In this document: positions 1 through 10,949 of the stretch, in pieces
Layout: the number at the start of each line of letters is the position of its first letter
How positions within the stretch are numbered: position 1 is the stretch's first letter
Source: Mikania micrantha
Taxonomy: Eukaryota; Streptophyta; Magnoliopsida; Asterales; Asteraceae
DNA: 64,000 nucleotides
Reading direction: 5' to 3'
Assembly: GCA_009363875.1 (NCBI GenBank)
Contig: CM018698.1
Span: forward strand, 56,628,567 to 56,692,566
Position numbers and translations under genes: made by a program
The notes under the pieces: generated by a model
Told to the model about the DNA's origin: nothing
Seen by the model: the letters and a program-made list of their open reading frames with translations, nothing else
Databases searched by the model: none

Positions 1-346
1 TAAAAATTCTAAAAAAGCACTAAACTAAAATAGATTTGAGCAACCAAACCATAATATTAACTAAATAAATAAACAAAATCAACTTAAAGATTGATTACTA
101 CAACCTGCAACCATGCATCATCTATTTGATCCTGATGACCTAATGAGAGTAAATTTACACCCTATATACAAAGCTGCATATCTTTGTTTCATTCTACTTG
201 TGTTTAACATAAAAATAATAATAATAAAAGATTTGGGTCACACTAACATTACCAACTGACATCCAAATTTCCAAGAATTTAGAAAAGAAAATGCATAACA
301 AAAACCCAATTGAGCCACAGTTAACGAGTTAGATTTCCTCACATGA
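1..346. other. AT-rich flank, nothing recognised
   Basis: No reading frame, transposon end or repeat stands out. It would be the 3' side of the possible minus-strand gene that stops at 347-349. Confidence 0.3.
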
Positions 347-1001
347 TCATGCTTTTCGAGAGGCAATGGCGTTCAGTTTTGGTGCAACTGTAGCATTAGA
401 TTATGATCTAGGTAAGTAAACGAAAGAGCTCTACATTGAAAAATTGAAGCGTAGGTGATAAAGACGTCTTGGAAAACATAAAAGCAATTCTAAAAAAAAC
501 TATCATGATCAGTTTTGAAGTTAAATATTTTATAAATTTAATAAGGTATTAAAATAAAATCCTACTTGTTACTATTTTCTTGTGAACTAAAATCTAAAAT
601 AAGATACTTATCTGTTATCTAACCAAGGTTCTACCTCTGTTGACGACAATAGTTGGGCTCAGACATACAGTCATCAGCTAGAAGTGACAGTTATTCACTG
701 TTATTCACTTTTAAACTAGAAGTGACAAATTTTAAGTTGTTTAGACTTTTAGCATGAATTAAATAGCAATATTCTTTATATGTATTTCTTGATCCCTAAG
801 TGCATTAGTACAAAACAATAAATTAAATTAGAATATTGTAAATATAAAGGACTAAATGAACTAAACTTGTATAATTAAAACCCAAAATTATAAATTATAA
901 AGAGCATGAATTCAGAATTTAACCTTTCCTTGGTCTTTTCCATCAATACCTGCATGGTCCTTAAAAACAGCGTAGGGTTCTGTGCCAACACATCTAGCCA
1001 T
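347..1001 (-). CDS. Possible C-terminal exons of an unrecognised gene
   Basis: Three minus-strand blocks fit together as exons: 1001-924 (26 codons, AG before it and GT after it, phase 0), 677-635 (14 codons plus one base, AG/GT borders) and 387-347 (two bases plus 12 codons and TGA). The phases match at both junctions, so they give a 53-residue C-terminus beginning MARCVGTEPYAVFKDHAG and ending VAPKLNAIASRKA. A pyrimidine-rich tract precedes the first acceptor. I cannot name the protein and see no upstream exon that joins in phase; the ATG at 1001 may be internal. The exons are short, so this could be chance; cDNA evidence would settle it. Confidence 0.4.
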
Positions 1002-1305
1002 CTGGATATGTGAAACAAAATGCACTTAGTTTACTTAACTTCAATTAAAGAACAGAGAACAAAATGAAGGATTTAGATGCTTGCATTCCTTTAATCACAT
1101 CCATTTTCTTAAAATTCGTATGAAATAGATAATTCACAAGTGTCGCCTTCCATGTTCAAAATATATAATCTATCAATCTTTCTGAGGCCAATTTGAATAA
1201 GAAAATTAAAAAACATTGAATCACTTAATTTAAGACCATGTAAAAATGAATCAATACACATCGCCATAGCCATGTTTCAAGCAGAATTCAAATCACAGAC
1301 ATCAC

Positions 1306-1311
1306 TTTATT
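1306..1311 (-). promoter_or_regulatory. Candidate poly(A) signal AATAAA
   Basis: An AATAAA hexamer on the minus strand about 235 bases past the TAA at 1545. It suits the 3' UTR of the exon pair above. The hexamer is common in AT-rich DNA, so support is modest. Confidence 0.3.
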
Positions 1312-1544
1312 TCAAGCTAAACTCAAAGCAACATACACACAATGACACTAGGAGTAGCAACAAAGAAGAAGCAGGAGAAGAAAACAAATTTACAAGATAT
1401 CTTGAATCTTAAAATTGAAATCAATTAATGAATCACAATCCAAATCTTCAAAATAGAACAGTTCCTGATTAATTGATGGATTAATATGCACATAAACAAG
1501 AAGAGGATACAACTATACGTGCAGAAGTGGCGGATTTACTCATA

Positions 1545-1812
1545 TTATTCGATACCATAAGGATCGAGCCTTGAAATCCATTCCATAGCCTTCAGTTTAT
1601 TGCATCTAACAACTAAATCTCAATAAGAAAAACAAAATTAGATCTTTAAACTCAAATGCAACCGACTGCAATTGTACTTCATTTTCATTGACTTACTGAA
1701 ATTGCAGATGATTTTAAACACATTTATGATGAAAAATAAAACTTTGACTTCCCTGTAATTTCTTTTTTCGCTCATCATCCTTTGGTTCTCGTTGCTGCTT
1801 ATCATTCTTGCT
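1545..1812 (-). CDS. Possible 3'-terminal exon pair of an unrecognised gene
   Basis: On the minus strand an exon at about 1812-1749 (charged, rich in K, E, D and Q) can splice from GT at 1748-1747 to AG at 1620-1619, entering an exon at 1618-1545 that reads LVVRCNKLKAMEWISRLD and stops with TAA at 1547-1545. The junction completes an Asn codon. The acceptor has a good T-rich tract. AATAAA lies downstream at 1311-1306, as expected for a 3' UTR. The 5' limit of the first exon is uncertain, because another frame starting at ATG 1859 overlaps it. The product is not recognised. It could be a remnant of an older gene. Confidence 0.35.
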
Positions 1813-2037
1813 CTCTTGGAATCAGGCTGAATTCTGAATGAGTATGTGAAATTATCCATAACTCGATAATCGATTTGAAGCCATTATTTATGAGGGTTTT
1901 GGAATCAACGTTCCTCGTGTTCAGTTTACTCAAGTACAACGGAGTAGAGGAGGGAAAACGTTTCAACTTGGGAGGGAACAATTTTTTGTAATTTTCATGA
2001 CGGTTGGAGGAGAGAGGTTGGAGTAACATATGGCAGC

Positions 2038-2485
2038 AAGGGTTGTAAACGAATCAAGGCACCTCGTAAAATACTCGGAATCAAATTGATAAAAAGCTCG
2101 AACAAGCCATGCTTAAACGAGCCTGAACCTGAGCTTGATCCCAGAAATATGGCTTGTTTAATTATCGAGCCAGAGCCGGCTCGCAAGCATAAATGAGTTT
2201 TTTTATTTATATAATTTTTATTTATTATATTAAGTTTCTATTTAAAATTAATTAATTTTATTTATAAAATTATAATAAATATATTTTATGTTAAATTTGA
2301 AAAGTATAAGTAAAAATATATATTAAATTAGGTATTAAAATAATAAATTACATAATTAAAAAACAAGCCGAGCCGAGCCAAGCTTGAGCCTAAATTTTTT
2401 TTAACAGGTTTAACAAGCTGAGTTCAAACCTTGAAAATAAAGTTCTTAATGAGCAGGGGATCAGCTCGGCTCGTTTACACCCCTA
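2038..2485. mobile_element. hAT-like miniature element made of GAGC words
   Basis: The termini are inverted: the left end is AAGGGTTGTAAACGA and the right end reads TAGGGGTGTAAACGA on the other strand. Flanking octamers ATGGCAGC (2030-2037) and ATAGTAGC (2486-2493) match at six of eight positions, and both differences are transitions, as in an old 8-bp target duplication. The subterminal parts are strings of GAGCCGAGC and GAGCTTGAGCC-type words around an AT-rich core. There is no coding capacity. The element at 42910-43423 belongs to the same family. Confidence 0.7.
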
Positions 2486-2493
2486 ATAGTAGC

Positions 2494-3640
2494 ATAGGAC
2501 ATGTGTATTCGCTAAAGGGTAACCATTAGGTAGGTGTCTTAGATGTGTTACCTAGTCTAAAAACCGCTCTAACCGCAGAAATGAACATGTGTTATGTGAG
2601 GCTTTTTAAACATATGTATAGGTTACCGTATGACATGGGAAAGAAAAAAAAAAAGGAAAGAGGCTTTTATGACGGTGCTGCTTCGTAAATGAAATAACCA
2701 CCAAGTTTTAAGTGCCATGATATATCCTTGGCTGATGTGATGGTCATAAATATTTATAAATCCCTTATGACTCACCACTGTCCATGTATATATAATATGT
2801 GTTATAGGGGTATGAGATCAAATATAAATTATATTTTGCCCAACAAGATTAAAGGTATTTATAAAACCCCCGAAAACGGCTCAAACGAACTCCGTTTAAG
2901 CTCATTCAGACGATATTGGAACTGTATCATCGAACTCTAAAATATTATCTTTTAATTTTTATCTTTAACGTTTGTCTATAAAGTTTAAGTTTTAGGGCTT
3001 AATTTTTAACTTTTAGGTTTTATCCTTAGGCTTTAATGTTTAGTTTTAAAGTTAGGTTTCATTATTTTGGTTTATGGTCTGGGGTTTGACGTTTGGGGTT
3101 TAAGGTACGATAAGCCGGTCCCAATAACGCAAAAATGAGTTCGTTTGGAGTTTGATAGGGTCGGTTTTCAAGTTTTTAAATTCATTTTTACTCTTCTCAA
3201 GCAAAATATATTTTTTTATAGAAACCTTCCCCATGTATTATATATAGCATATAGATATAGATTTATATGTCATATATTTGTATTTCGTTATTCATTCTTG
3301 TTTTTTTACATATATTACACATATTATATGTTGGTAAAACATAATCAATTATCCACACATGTTCTATTTTACATGTGTTTAGATAATTTACCTACACATA
3401 ACATAAATTTGTCACATGTGTAGGTAATTAAACATTTAATTGATGATAAATTTTGGATGGAAATTTCCCACCAATGTTAAGTGTAGCTAAAACGTATTAC
3501 AAACACATATTAAGTGTTGATCATTATAAAAATATAAGATCAACCTTTACCAACACATATACACACATGTGTAGGTAATTTACCTACACATTTACAAGTG
3601 TAGGTAAATTATGTGTTAGTAAAACTCCAATTTCTTGTAG
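2494..3640. repeat. AT-rich DNA with TTTAGG-like words and a CACTA-type right end
   Basis: Between about 2945 and 3110 the sequence is a degenerate string of TTTAGG, TTTAAG and GGTTT words, resembling decayed telomere-like repeats without being a true (TTTAGGG)n array. From about 3320 there are repeated words TGTGTAGGTAA and TTACCTACACA in both orientations, the subterminal-repeat pattern of a CACTA derivative. That block ends in TTCTTGTAGTG near 3650. I could not find its left terminus. Confidence 0.4.
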
Positions 3641-3652
3641 TGTTAGCAAGAG
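3641..3652. repeat. CACTA-type terminal inverted repeat, right end
   Basis: TTCTTGTAGTG, the reverse complement of the CACTACAAGAA terminus typical of plant CACTA elements, follows the TGTGTAGGTAA subterminal words. Confidence 0.5.
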
Positions 3653-4187
3653 TGAACCGTTTGATAGAGTGAATCTCGTGACTAAATATGTGATAATTTG
3701 AGCATCTTACTTATCTTAATATGCAAAATATTGTTTGTCACATATTACAATTTATACTAATAGTGTCACTTGTCAACTTTTTATCATCTCATTAAATTCT
3801 CAGTCTTATTAAATAAGTATATTAACTTTCATATTCAATAATTATAATATTAATGATATTATTAACCTTTTGAATATTAAAAAGTTTTATAATCATTTAA
3901 AAATAATATTTTATTATAAAAACTCTTTAAAAATATTCTAAGATGTGAATTTTTTCTAAAAATCAATATTTTTTAGAAATAAATAATTTTTAAATCAGTA
4001 TTTATTAGAAAATTTTTTTTCTAAAAATCAAGCATTCTAAAAAATTTTTAAAAATAAAATAGACTATAATACATAGATTTTAAAGAATAGTTTTTTATAA
4101 ACAAATGACATAATTAGTATTAAATTTTTAAAAAATAATTTCTTTTAAAAATAAAGTTTTTGATCATTGTTTTATTAAATATACACT
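3653..4187. other. AT-rich spacer
   Basis: Very AT-rich, with short direct repeats such as AAAATTTTTTTTCTAAAAATCA. No gene seen. Confidence 0.4.
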
Positions 4188-4620
4188 ACAAGAAAAAGCT
4201 TCAATAGTGACGACGCCATTAGCGGCGACCACCCCAATAGCGGCGACTAAAAACGCGGATCCGACACTATATGATCTGACCGTTGAAATCAAAGGCCGTG
4301 ATTATTTCGTACACCAACCAATAGCGACGACGCCTTTAGGGGCGGCCCCCGTCGCCGCTAAAGATTAAATATATGGCACCTTTCATTCCCTCCTTTCCCC
4401 ACATTCCCGCTGCTGAAGCCTTTGGTGTTTTTGAGCTGCCGCCTCTTTCTCCGATCTGCTCACGGCTCTCTCTCCGGTCACGCATCTCCCTCTGTTCTCT
4501 CCCCCGTCGTGGCTCACGCCTCTCCCTCCGGTCTCTTCCCCATTATGGTTACGCCCCTTCATGTAACACGAGGTATATATAGTCTAGTTTATTAATAAAA
4601 GAAAAAAGAGAGTTAAAAAT
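4187..4620 (+). mobile_element. CACTA element left end, truncated
   Basis: It begins CACTACAAGAAAAAGC, the plant CACTA terminus. Subterminal words TAGCGGCGAC and TAGTGACGAC repeat in both orientations up to about 4365. A GC-richer stretch with an open frame of 69 codons (4373-4582) follows and looks like 5' leader rather than transposase. No matching right terminus or transposase is visible, so the element is probably truncated. Subterminal repeats of this kind bind the transposase in En/Spm. Confidence 0.6.
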
Positions 4621-6883
4621 GTGGTGCAATGTCATGTCCCGAATAAAGAAAAGAGACAAATATAAAAGATGTGAGAGTGGCACAAGTGACAAGTCAATGT
4701 TCGTATACCTACATGGACTCCTTCAATGATGTGGTCTAGAAGAAGCTGCATCGTTATCTATTTTACATCTTGTTTTAAATTTGAAAACAAAAATCATATG
4801 TAAAATATGATTTTTATCTATATAATACACTAAGTGTAGCATTACATCATAAAATAATTAAGGATGTGTTGAATTTTTTTTATTTGGCTTTTTATATTTA
4901 TCATGTTGTATTCTAATATTAGATTCAACAAATCTATATAAACAAATTTAAAAAAATATAATTATTATAATTTAAATAAATAACTATGAATTAATATTTA
5001 TTCAATTTGTGTAATACATTAGTGTTTATAAGTTAGTATACCAAAAAAAGTAGGGCTGCCACCAGGGAGGTGTGAAGTAGGCAACGACCCGGGTCTGACC
5101 TTTTTAAGGGTTCGAAATTTTAAAAGATCATTATATATTTTTTTATTAATTTTTAATGTATAATTACTAAGTTAATTTTTTTAAGAGGACCCAAATCTTT
5201 TTATTGTCTCAATGGCCGAAAATCATTTTCATTCTTGGGGTCGGGCGTGAAAATAACAATATTTATGATTACTTATTTGATAACGCTAGCTTGGCCACCC
5301 ATTTGAATATCTTGAACCAAAATCATTATACGAAGAAAAAAAAGAAGTAACGTCAGTTGGCCTAATTTATTCGAAGTCTTTCTGTTAACTACAATTAAAT
5401 CTCTAAAATTAATTTAGTTCTTTTAGTATCAATTTTTTTTTAGCCGTTTTATTATAGCTTAATCAATCGTCTTTTTTTTTCTCTTTATTTTATTTTTCCT
5501 TATTTTTATTCTTATTTGTATTCTAGTATCTAAAATTAAATAATTTTTTTTTGTTTCACTCCTAAATTGTTACACTTTATTTTTAAACTTTGTATAATGT
5601 CACTTTGGTTCCTCAAATATAATATGGTTTTGTGCTTATTTTATGTATGTTTTTCAGTTTTATCTGTTGACATAAATATTGTTAATAAATTAAATGAGTT
5701 TAGTCAAATATAATATATCATCATTAGATATTATAAATTCAAATTAATATATGTTTTCGTGTTTTAAACAAAACTAGTAAAACTAATAAGAAATGTAATT
5801 AACAAAGGAATGTACGGTTGAGGAAGATCAATCGTGTGTGATGCGTGTGTGGTGGCAGGTGGTAGCCTGACCTCATAATTTTGATGTTTCTTTAAAAACA
5901 TATAAAAAAAATCAAAATCTTGATCAATAAACTCTTTGAAGTTTTTAAAAATTAGGGTTTTATGTGCCATCATTAAAGGGTTTGTTAATTAAAGATTTTG
6001 ATTTTATTTTAGAAACGGAAGGGGTTATTTTTTAACAGCCAACAAATATGTTTTAAGTTTGGTCACCTAAGTAAGTGTAATGACGAAATGACACCAACTT
6101 CCTACGAACACAGACAACGCCCGACCAACTCATCATTTTAGAGGAAATCCGCCTTCCTAAAGCCTACAATGGTAAAACCTCTGACCCCCTGAAAATATTA
6201 CATATCAAGCGAGGCTTGAGCTCGTGATCTTCACACATAGGGGCAACAATTCCTAACACGACCTAAACATGACACGAAAATAATCAAGTTTTGAGTTGAA
6301 AAGTTTAACATTAAGTTTTGAGTTGAAAAGTTTAACATGTTCAAATATATGATTCGTGTTCTGGTTGAACCATTTATAAATGGGTCATGTTCGAATAACC
6401 CGATTGGAAACGGTTTACCCGTTAACCCTTTTTAGGCTTAAAAAGTATTGTTCTTATTTTTTTCCTTTATATATACATATTCCTTAAACTATTTACTATC
6501 ATTTAATTGATTGATTAACAAAAGTTTTATTTTCAATTTATATAGATAACTTTAATTTCTTTTAGGTTAACTAAACAAATAAATTTAATTTTAGATTTCA
6601 TATTTTTAAATTTTTGATTATAGTGATTAGATGGTTAGTTATTATAATATTAATATTTTTTTTGTTAAAATATCATATTAGTTATTGTCACTCATACAAA
6701 TATTTTAAATATGTTATTAACATGCTTTTGTGCCAAAACCCAACTCACAAATCATATCGTAAATTTATTTGATTAATTTTGATAAATTAGTTAAACGGGT
6801 TATGTTCGTGTTGATTGTAATTTATATCTATTTGGGTTTGTGTTGAAAAGTTGATACAAATAATTATATGATTGACACCTCTT
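4621..6883. other. AT-rich spacer, no gene seen
   Basis: Long AT-rich stretch. The block at about 5050-5250, with GGGTCTGACC and GGACCC-type words, and the block 6240-6860, with methionine-poor word repeats of ACCCG and AACCCG type, look like decayed hAT-like derivatives, but I could not find paired ends. No exon-like frames. Confidence 0.35.
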
Positions 6884-6891
6884 CATGTAGC

Positions 6892-7108
6892 TAGAGGTGC
6901 TCAAACTGGTTAACAGGTCCAAAACTGGTTTTGAAATAACCGAACCGTTTAACCGGTCAAAGGCTAGTAACTGGTTTTTACCGGCCAATAACCGATTTTT
7001 ATTGAGATAGACCGGTTAACCGGTTTGAAAAAACCATTTATTAACCGGTTTGTTCTCTTGAAATCTCAAACTAATCCTAACACCGGTTTTTTTTTTTGCG
7101 CAACTCTA
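6892..7108. mobile_element. hAT-like miniature element of AACCGGTT words
   Basis: The left end TAGAGGTGCTCAAAC pairs with the right end TAGAGTTGCGCAAA on the other strand. Flanks CATGTAGC (6884-6891) and GATGTAGA (7109-7116) share six of eight bases, consistent with a decayed 8-bp duplication. The body is almost entirely AACCGGTT-type words. Related copies are 20399-20687 and the terminus at 44973. Confidence 0.65.
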
Positions 7109-7410
7109 GATGTAGATGCCTCCACCAAAACTAGTTATAAATTAAAAGGCTTGTTAACGAATGCAAGGGATTTAAAGGTTTTGATTTTTTTTTATATATA
7201 AAATTAATTTCGATCATTTTAATTATTTGGATGTCTAATGTGCCGTAACAGTTTTATCGGTCTCTTGGTTGAACTATGCTACATTCGTGCATCTGTTTCT
7301 AATTATCTTCTGTTCACATTACATGTACACACGGTGCCTAACAAAACAATTTAAAATACATCATATTTTAAATAAATAAATTGGTTGATCTTGTTTGCTA
7401 TATATATATA

Positions 7411-7805
7411 TAGGGGAAGGTTCCATTGTTAACCCTCCCTTATAGCGTTAACCGCTTAACTCTAGCGTTTTTTGCCCGAATCTTACAAAAAAAATTTTCA
7501 TGGTTTTTATTTTGCAAAAATAAGGGGGGTTTCTTTTTTGTGTTTTTGCTAATTCATTACCATTTATAAGTTATTGTAAGTGTAAGTTACTTACAATCCG
7601 TATCTGATGCAGTAAATGTAAGTAAGTGTAAGTAACTTACACTTACAATAACTTCTAAACGGTGATGAATTAGCAAAAACACAAAAAAGAAACCCCCCCT
7701 ATTTTTGCATAATAAAAACCATGAAAAAAAAAATTTAAGATTCGGGCAAAAAACGCTAGGGTTAAGCGGTTAACGCTATAAGGGAGGGTTAACATTTGAA
7801 CCTCT

Positions 7806-7810
<5 letters not shown>
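7411..7810. mobile_element. Fold-back MITE between (TA)n tracts, family FB1
   Basis: A 400-bp near-perfect inverted repeat: the left arm has GTTAACCCTCCCTTATAGCG and the right arm has the complementary CGCTATAAGGGAGGG. Nested shorter palindromes of GTAAGTGTAAGTTACTTAC type lie at the centre. It is bordered on both sides by TA repeats (7396-7411 and 7806-7853). A second copy of the same length is at 22259-22658. Confidence 0.75.

Positions 7811-7855
<45 letters not shown>
7811..7855. repeat. (TA)n microsatellite
   Basis: About 22 uninterrupted TA units directly against the right end of the fold-back element. Confidence 0.9.
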
Positions 7856-7858
<3 letters not shown>

Positions 7859-8016
7859 AAGTATATAAATATGTTTATAATTAACGTGGACAACTTTTTG
7901 ATAATAATTTATATAAATATATTTACATGATATGATGCATAAGAAAACAAGAAAAGAGCCAACAGTTAACATTATTAATTAGTTTTCTAAACATTAATTA
8001 TTTGTAAAAAAACTAA

Positions 8017-9687
8017 TTAATTTAAGAAATCTTGTTTGGTTAGGGTTGGTGAAGTAAGCCTCTCAACAAATACATCCAAAGCTTCCTTCATCCACCAACT
8101 CTGGCAAACTTCCCTTGCTTCTTCTACTTTCATCTGTCAATCACAATTAAATTAATTTTTATTATTTTTTTATAAATGAATTTATGTTATCAGTTTATAT
8201 CATCAGAGTAAAAATCAGTTTCAACAGTCCCCCAAATTCATAGAAATAAAAACAAACCAAATTGGCAAATTGTACTGTTATATATCAACGGTTTGATTCT
8301 GGTTTGGTTTATATTTTGACCGTTATAGGTTTGGGTTTTTTGAATCCATTAAAAACAAAAACAAAGTCGTTTTATGGTTTGAGTTATGCCTGACAAAATG
8401 GACGGGTTGGGTAACGGGTAAGAACGGGTTCGGGTCAGAATGGGTGCAGATCAGAACGAGTTTTAAGCAGAATCAGTTTGGGTTTAAATGGATTGTTCTT
8501 AAAAAAACATCAATTTAATTTAACTTTAGATGTGTTATAAGTAAACAAATAGTCAATTTGGATAATTTTTAGAAATTTTCTTATCAAATATGTTATTAAT
8601 CATTATTAAATGTTTGAATCAATTGCTTTTACATACTTTTTTGGTTACTCGTCTTGGCCCGCATTGTGTGTAAGTGTTACCCATCTCAACTCATTCAATA
8701 TTATGATGTTACCCATTTCAACCCATTATACTACAATTGTTTACCCAAACCAACCTATTTCCTTTGACATGGGTAAAAATTGCAACTTCTAGTTTGAGTC
8801 TTTGAGATAAGCTAACTACATTCGCAGCCCAAATGTATATTTTTTTTGGTTGAATGATTTCTAAATATTACCCACTGTTTGTTAGTATTTTAGGATCAGT
8901 TTTTGGTGAAAATCAAAAATTAAACCATTCAGTTGTTCACTATGGTTTAATCACTATGTTTTTAAACCTTTGTAACTAACCAACCAAATGTTTGAGAGAA
9001 AAAATCGATGACCAACCGGACAGTTTACAGTTTGAAACCAGACCGTGTGCATCTCTAAAATTAGGTTGTCTATGGTTGGTGCTAAAAATATAACAACAAC
9101 AACAATAATACTTTTTCTAATTCTAATTACAACGCTCCATCATTCCCCTCAAGACCCTACCGAATACTGAAAAAAATATACTGCGTAAGTTTGTTTGTTT
9201 AGTTTTAATTAGAATTTTAATTATTAACTAGCCTTCAATTTTGTTTCCCATTAACACGTGCATGGCAAAAAATGTAAATATGTATAATATATATACACAC
9301 TTACCCAAACTCTTTGCCGGAGGTTTTTCTCCGGCCAAAGTTCAAGTTGTTCGGCAACAAGCATCGGAAACATGTGGCCTTCATGGAATATTCCTCGGCT
9401 TTTGCTTTTAAAACTCCATTTTCCTAATGCACACTGCGTTATATACGTACGTCACAAAATACCATATTAATTAATTAATTAAATTTATAAACTTAATTCT
9501 ATTAATTAATTATCAATATATATATATATATATATATAATTAATACGAGTATGTTTTACAAACCTCTACAACTCCAACAACACCGGCTTCTTCAAAGCAC
9601 TCGCGCAAAGCAGCTTCTTCTACGGATTCATCGAGCTCCCACCCTCCCTGAATTTCGTCATCGATTTTTTATTAATTTAATTAATTA

Positions 9688-9720
<33 letters not shown>

Positions 9721-10701
9721 ATGTATATGTGTGTGTGGTTGGAAAATGAAAATATAAAAGTTTCTAATAGTAAAACTTGCTTTGAACAGTCTCTAATAAA
9801 GATATTCAAATCAAGTGGCTTCTTTTAGCTATTTTTAATTTATGTATATTTAATTTCAATAAATTAATATATTTATTAAAAATTTATAAATACCTTAGGA
9901 AACATCATAGCATGGCCTTTCTGCGAGCTGATAACGAGGACTTCAAGCTCACCATTTCCATCTTTATATCTGTATGGAATACACCTGCAGTAATTTCATT
10001 CAATAATGTTAAAATTAATTACATATATAAAGTTTTTTTTAAATATTTAGTTGTTGTGATCATCTTTCACAATATTAAAAACTTCAAGTTTATATAATAT
10101 AATGTTCAAGAATTATGATAATAATAATAATAAAAAAAAGAATTGCAAGTGAGTTTGGGTTGATATATGGTGTAAACAAGTCGCCAATCTCTTCATAAGC
10201 TTTACGAAGAATAGCTTGTCAAAAGCTTGAATCGAGCTAATTGTAAACCAGCTTGAGTCTGCAAGCTTGATATGCTAAACTTGATAATACTTGAGACTAA
10301 ATGAGCTTCTTGTTTATAATAAATACTATTTTATTTTATAAAATTACCTGATAAGTTTTTTCACCTTTTTATTCTTAATATATATAAAATTATAATTATT
10401 ATATATGCGTATATATAGCATATTTATGTATATAAACATAAAAACTGAATGTTTACTAAATAATAAACAAGTCAAATTCAAGCCTGAAAAATAATTTGTT
10501 TGAGCATCGAAATAACAAATTCGATATTCGTAAGATAAAGGTGTTAGAGTTTAAGCATATGCGAGTTTGGACTCAACTCAGCTGATTTACCCTGGAAAAG
10601 AGAGACATGTGATTAAAGAAAGTATCATACCCGACAACAAGTCGACGACCCATGTCATAACGTTGCAATTCTCGTCCCGTCCTGGAAACTAGACACATCA
10701 T
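8017..10701 (-). CDS. Nudix hydrolase, five exons
   Basis: A complete minus-strand gene. Exons: 10701-10631, 9984-9894, 9647-9564, 9433-9305, 8133-8017, every intron GT-AG and all phases consistent; 163 residues ending at TAA 8017-8019. The protein starts MMCLVSRTGRELQRYD and continues GRRLVVGCIPYRYK. Exon 3 carries a Nudix box fitting GX5EX7REUXEEXGU (with Cys at the first U), preceded by FPK from exon 2; it is the Mg-binding catalytic helix. Exons 4-5 give the C-terminal WPE...R.W and EAREVCQSWWMKEAL motifs. This matches the plant NUDT4/17/18/21 subgroup (diphosphoinositol or (di)nucleotide polyphosphate hydrolases in related enzymes; the substrate here is inferred, not known). There is no N-terminal extension, so cytosol or nucleus is likely. 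Introns 1 and 4 contain transposon-derived repeats. Confidence 0.93.
8391..8770. repeat. Degenerate ACCCG/GGGTT word repeat in Nudix intron 4
   Basis: The left part repeats GGGTT, ACGGGT and GGGTCAGAA words; the right part has the complementary ACCCATCTCAAC and ACCCATTTCAACCC words. This is the layout of the hAT-like word elements elsewhere in the window. Ends and target duplication were not resolved. Confidence 0.45.
9085..9206 (+). repeat. SINE 3'-end fragment in Nudix intron 4
   Basis: It carries AAGACCCTACCGAATACTG followed by ATATACTGCGTAAG and a GTTTGTTTGTTT tail, matching the 3' ends of the copies at 15183-15453 (minus) and 37036-37290 (plus). The 5' half is missing, as usual for truncated retroposition. 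Confidence 0.5.
9688..9725. repeat. (ATGT)n and (TA)n microsatellite in Nudix intron 2
   Basis: About six tandem ATGT units with flanking TA units, 40 bases upstream of the exon 3 acceptor on the minus strand. Confidence 0.85.
10160..10570. repeat. Degenerate AGCTTG word repeat in Nudix intron 1
   Basis: AAGCTTGAATCGAGC, CAGCTTGAGTCTGC and similar words at both ends of an AT-rich core, opening with GTGTAAACAAG. It resembles the GAGC-word hAT derivatives at 2038 and 42910 but is more decayed. Confidence 0.45.
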
Positions 10702-10872
10702 CTTCGCTTCTTCGACTTTCCGTCTTCGATTAAGATAGAATGTGTTTTGATTTGTGTAAATTATAAACCAAAAAAAGAAAAATGGAAGGAGATAAAAAAA
10801 ATTTATAAAGTTTTTAGGTGTTTTGTGTAATTGAGATTTGATTTTATGCGTATGGATAAGAGGGGGTTTGAG

Positions 10873-10880
10873 TATATATA
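10873..10880 (-). promoter_or_regulatory. TATA box of the Nudix gene
   Basis: TATATATA within CTCTATATATACTCAAAC on the minus strand, 172 bases upstream of the start codon. This predicts transcription starting near 10845 and a 5' leader of about 145 bases. A CT-rich run lies just upstream, as in many plant core promoters. Confidence 0.6.
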
Positions 10881-10949
10881 GAGAGAGGGGGCAGTGGATG
10901 AAAATCGAATAATTGGTGGTGGGCGGAGGTCGCAATCAATTAACATCCA

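Noticed and set aside
2945..3110. Interstitial telomere
   Set aside because: TTTAGG-like words are irregular; no run of perfect TTTAGGG units.
10573..10935. Nudix start codon far upstream at 10935
   Set aside because: The extra N-terminus lies across the TATA box and leader and is low-complexity; the family begins at the SRTGR motif, so ATG 10701 is chosen.
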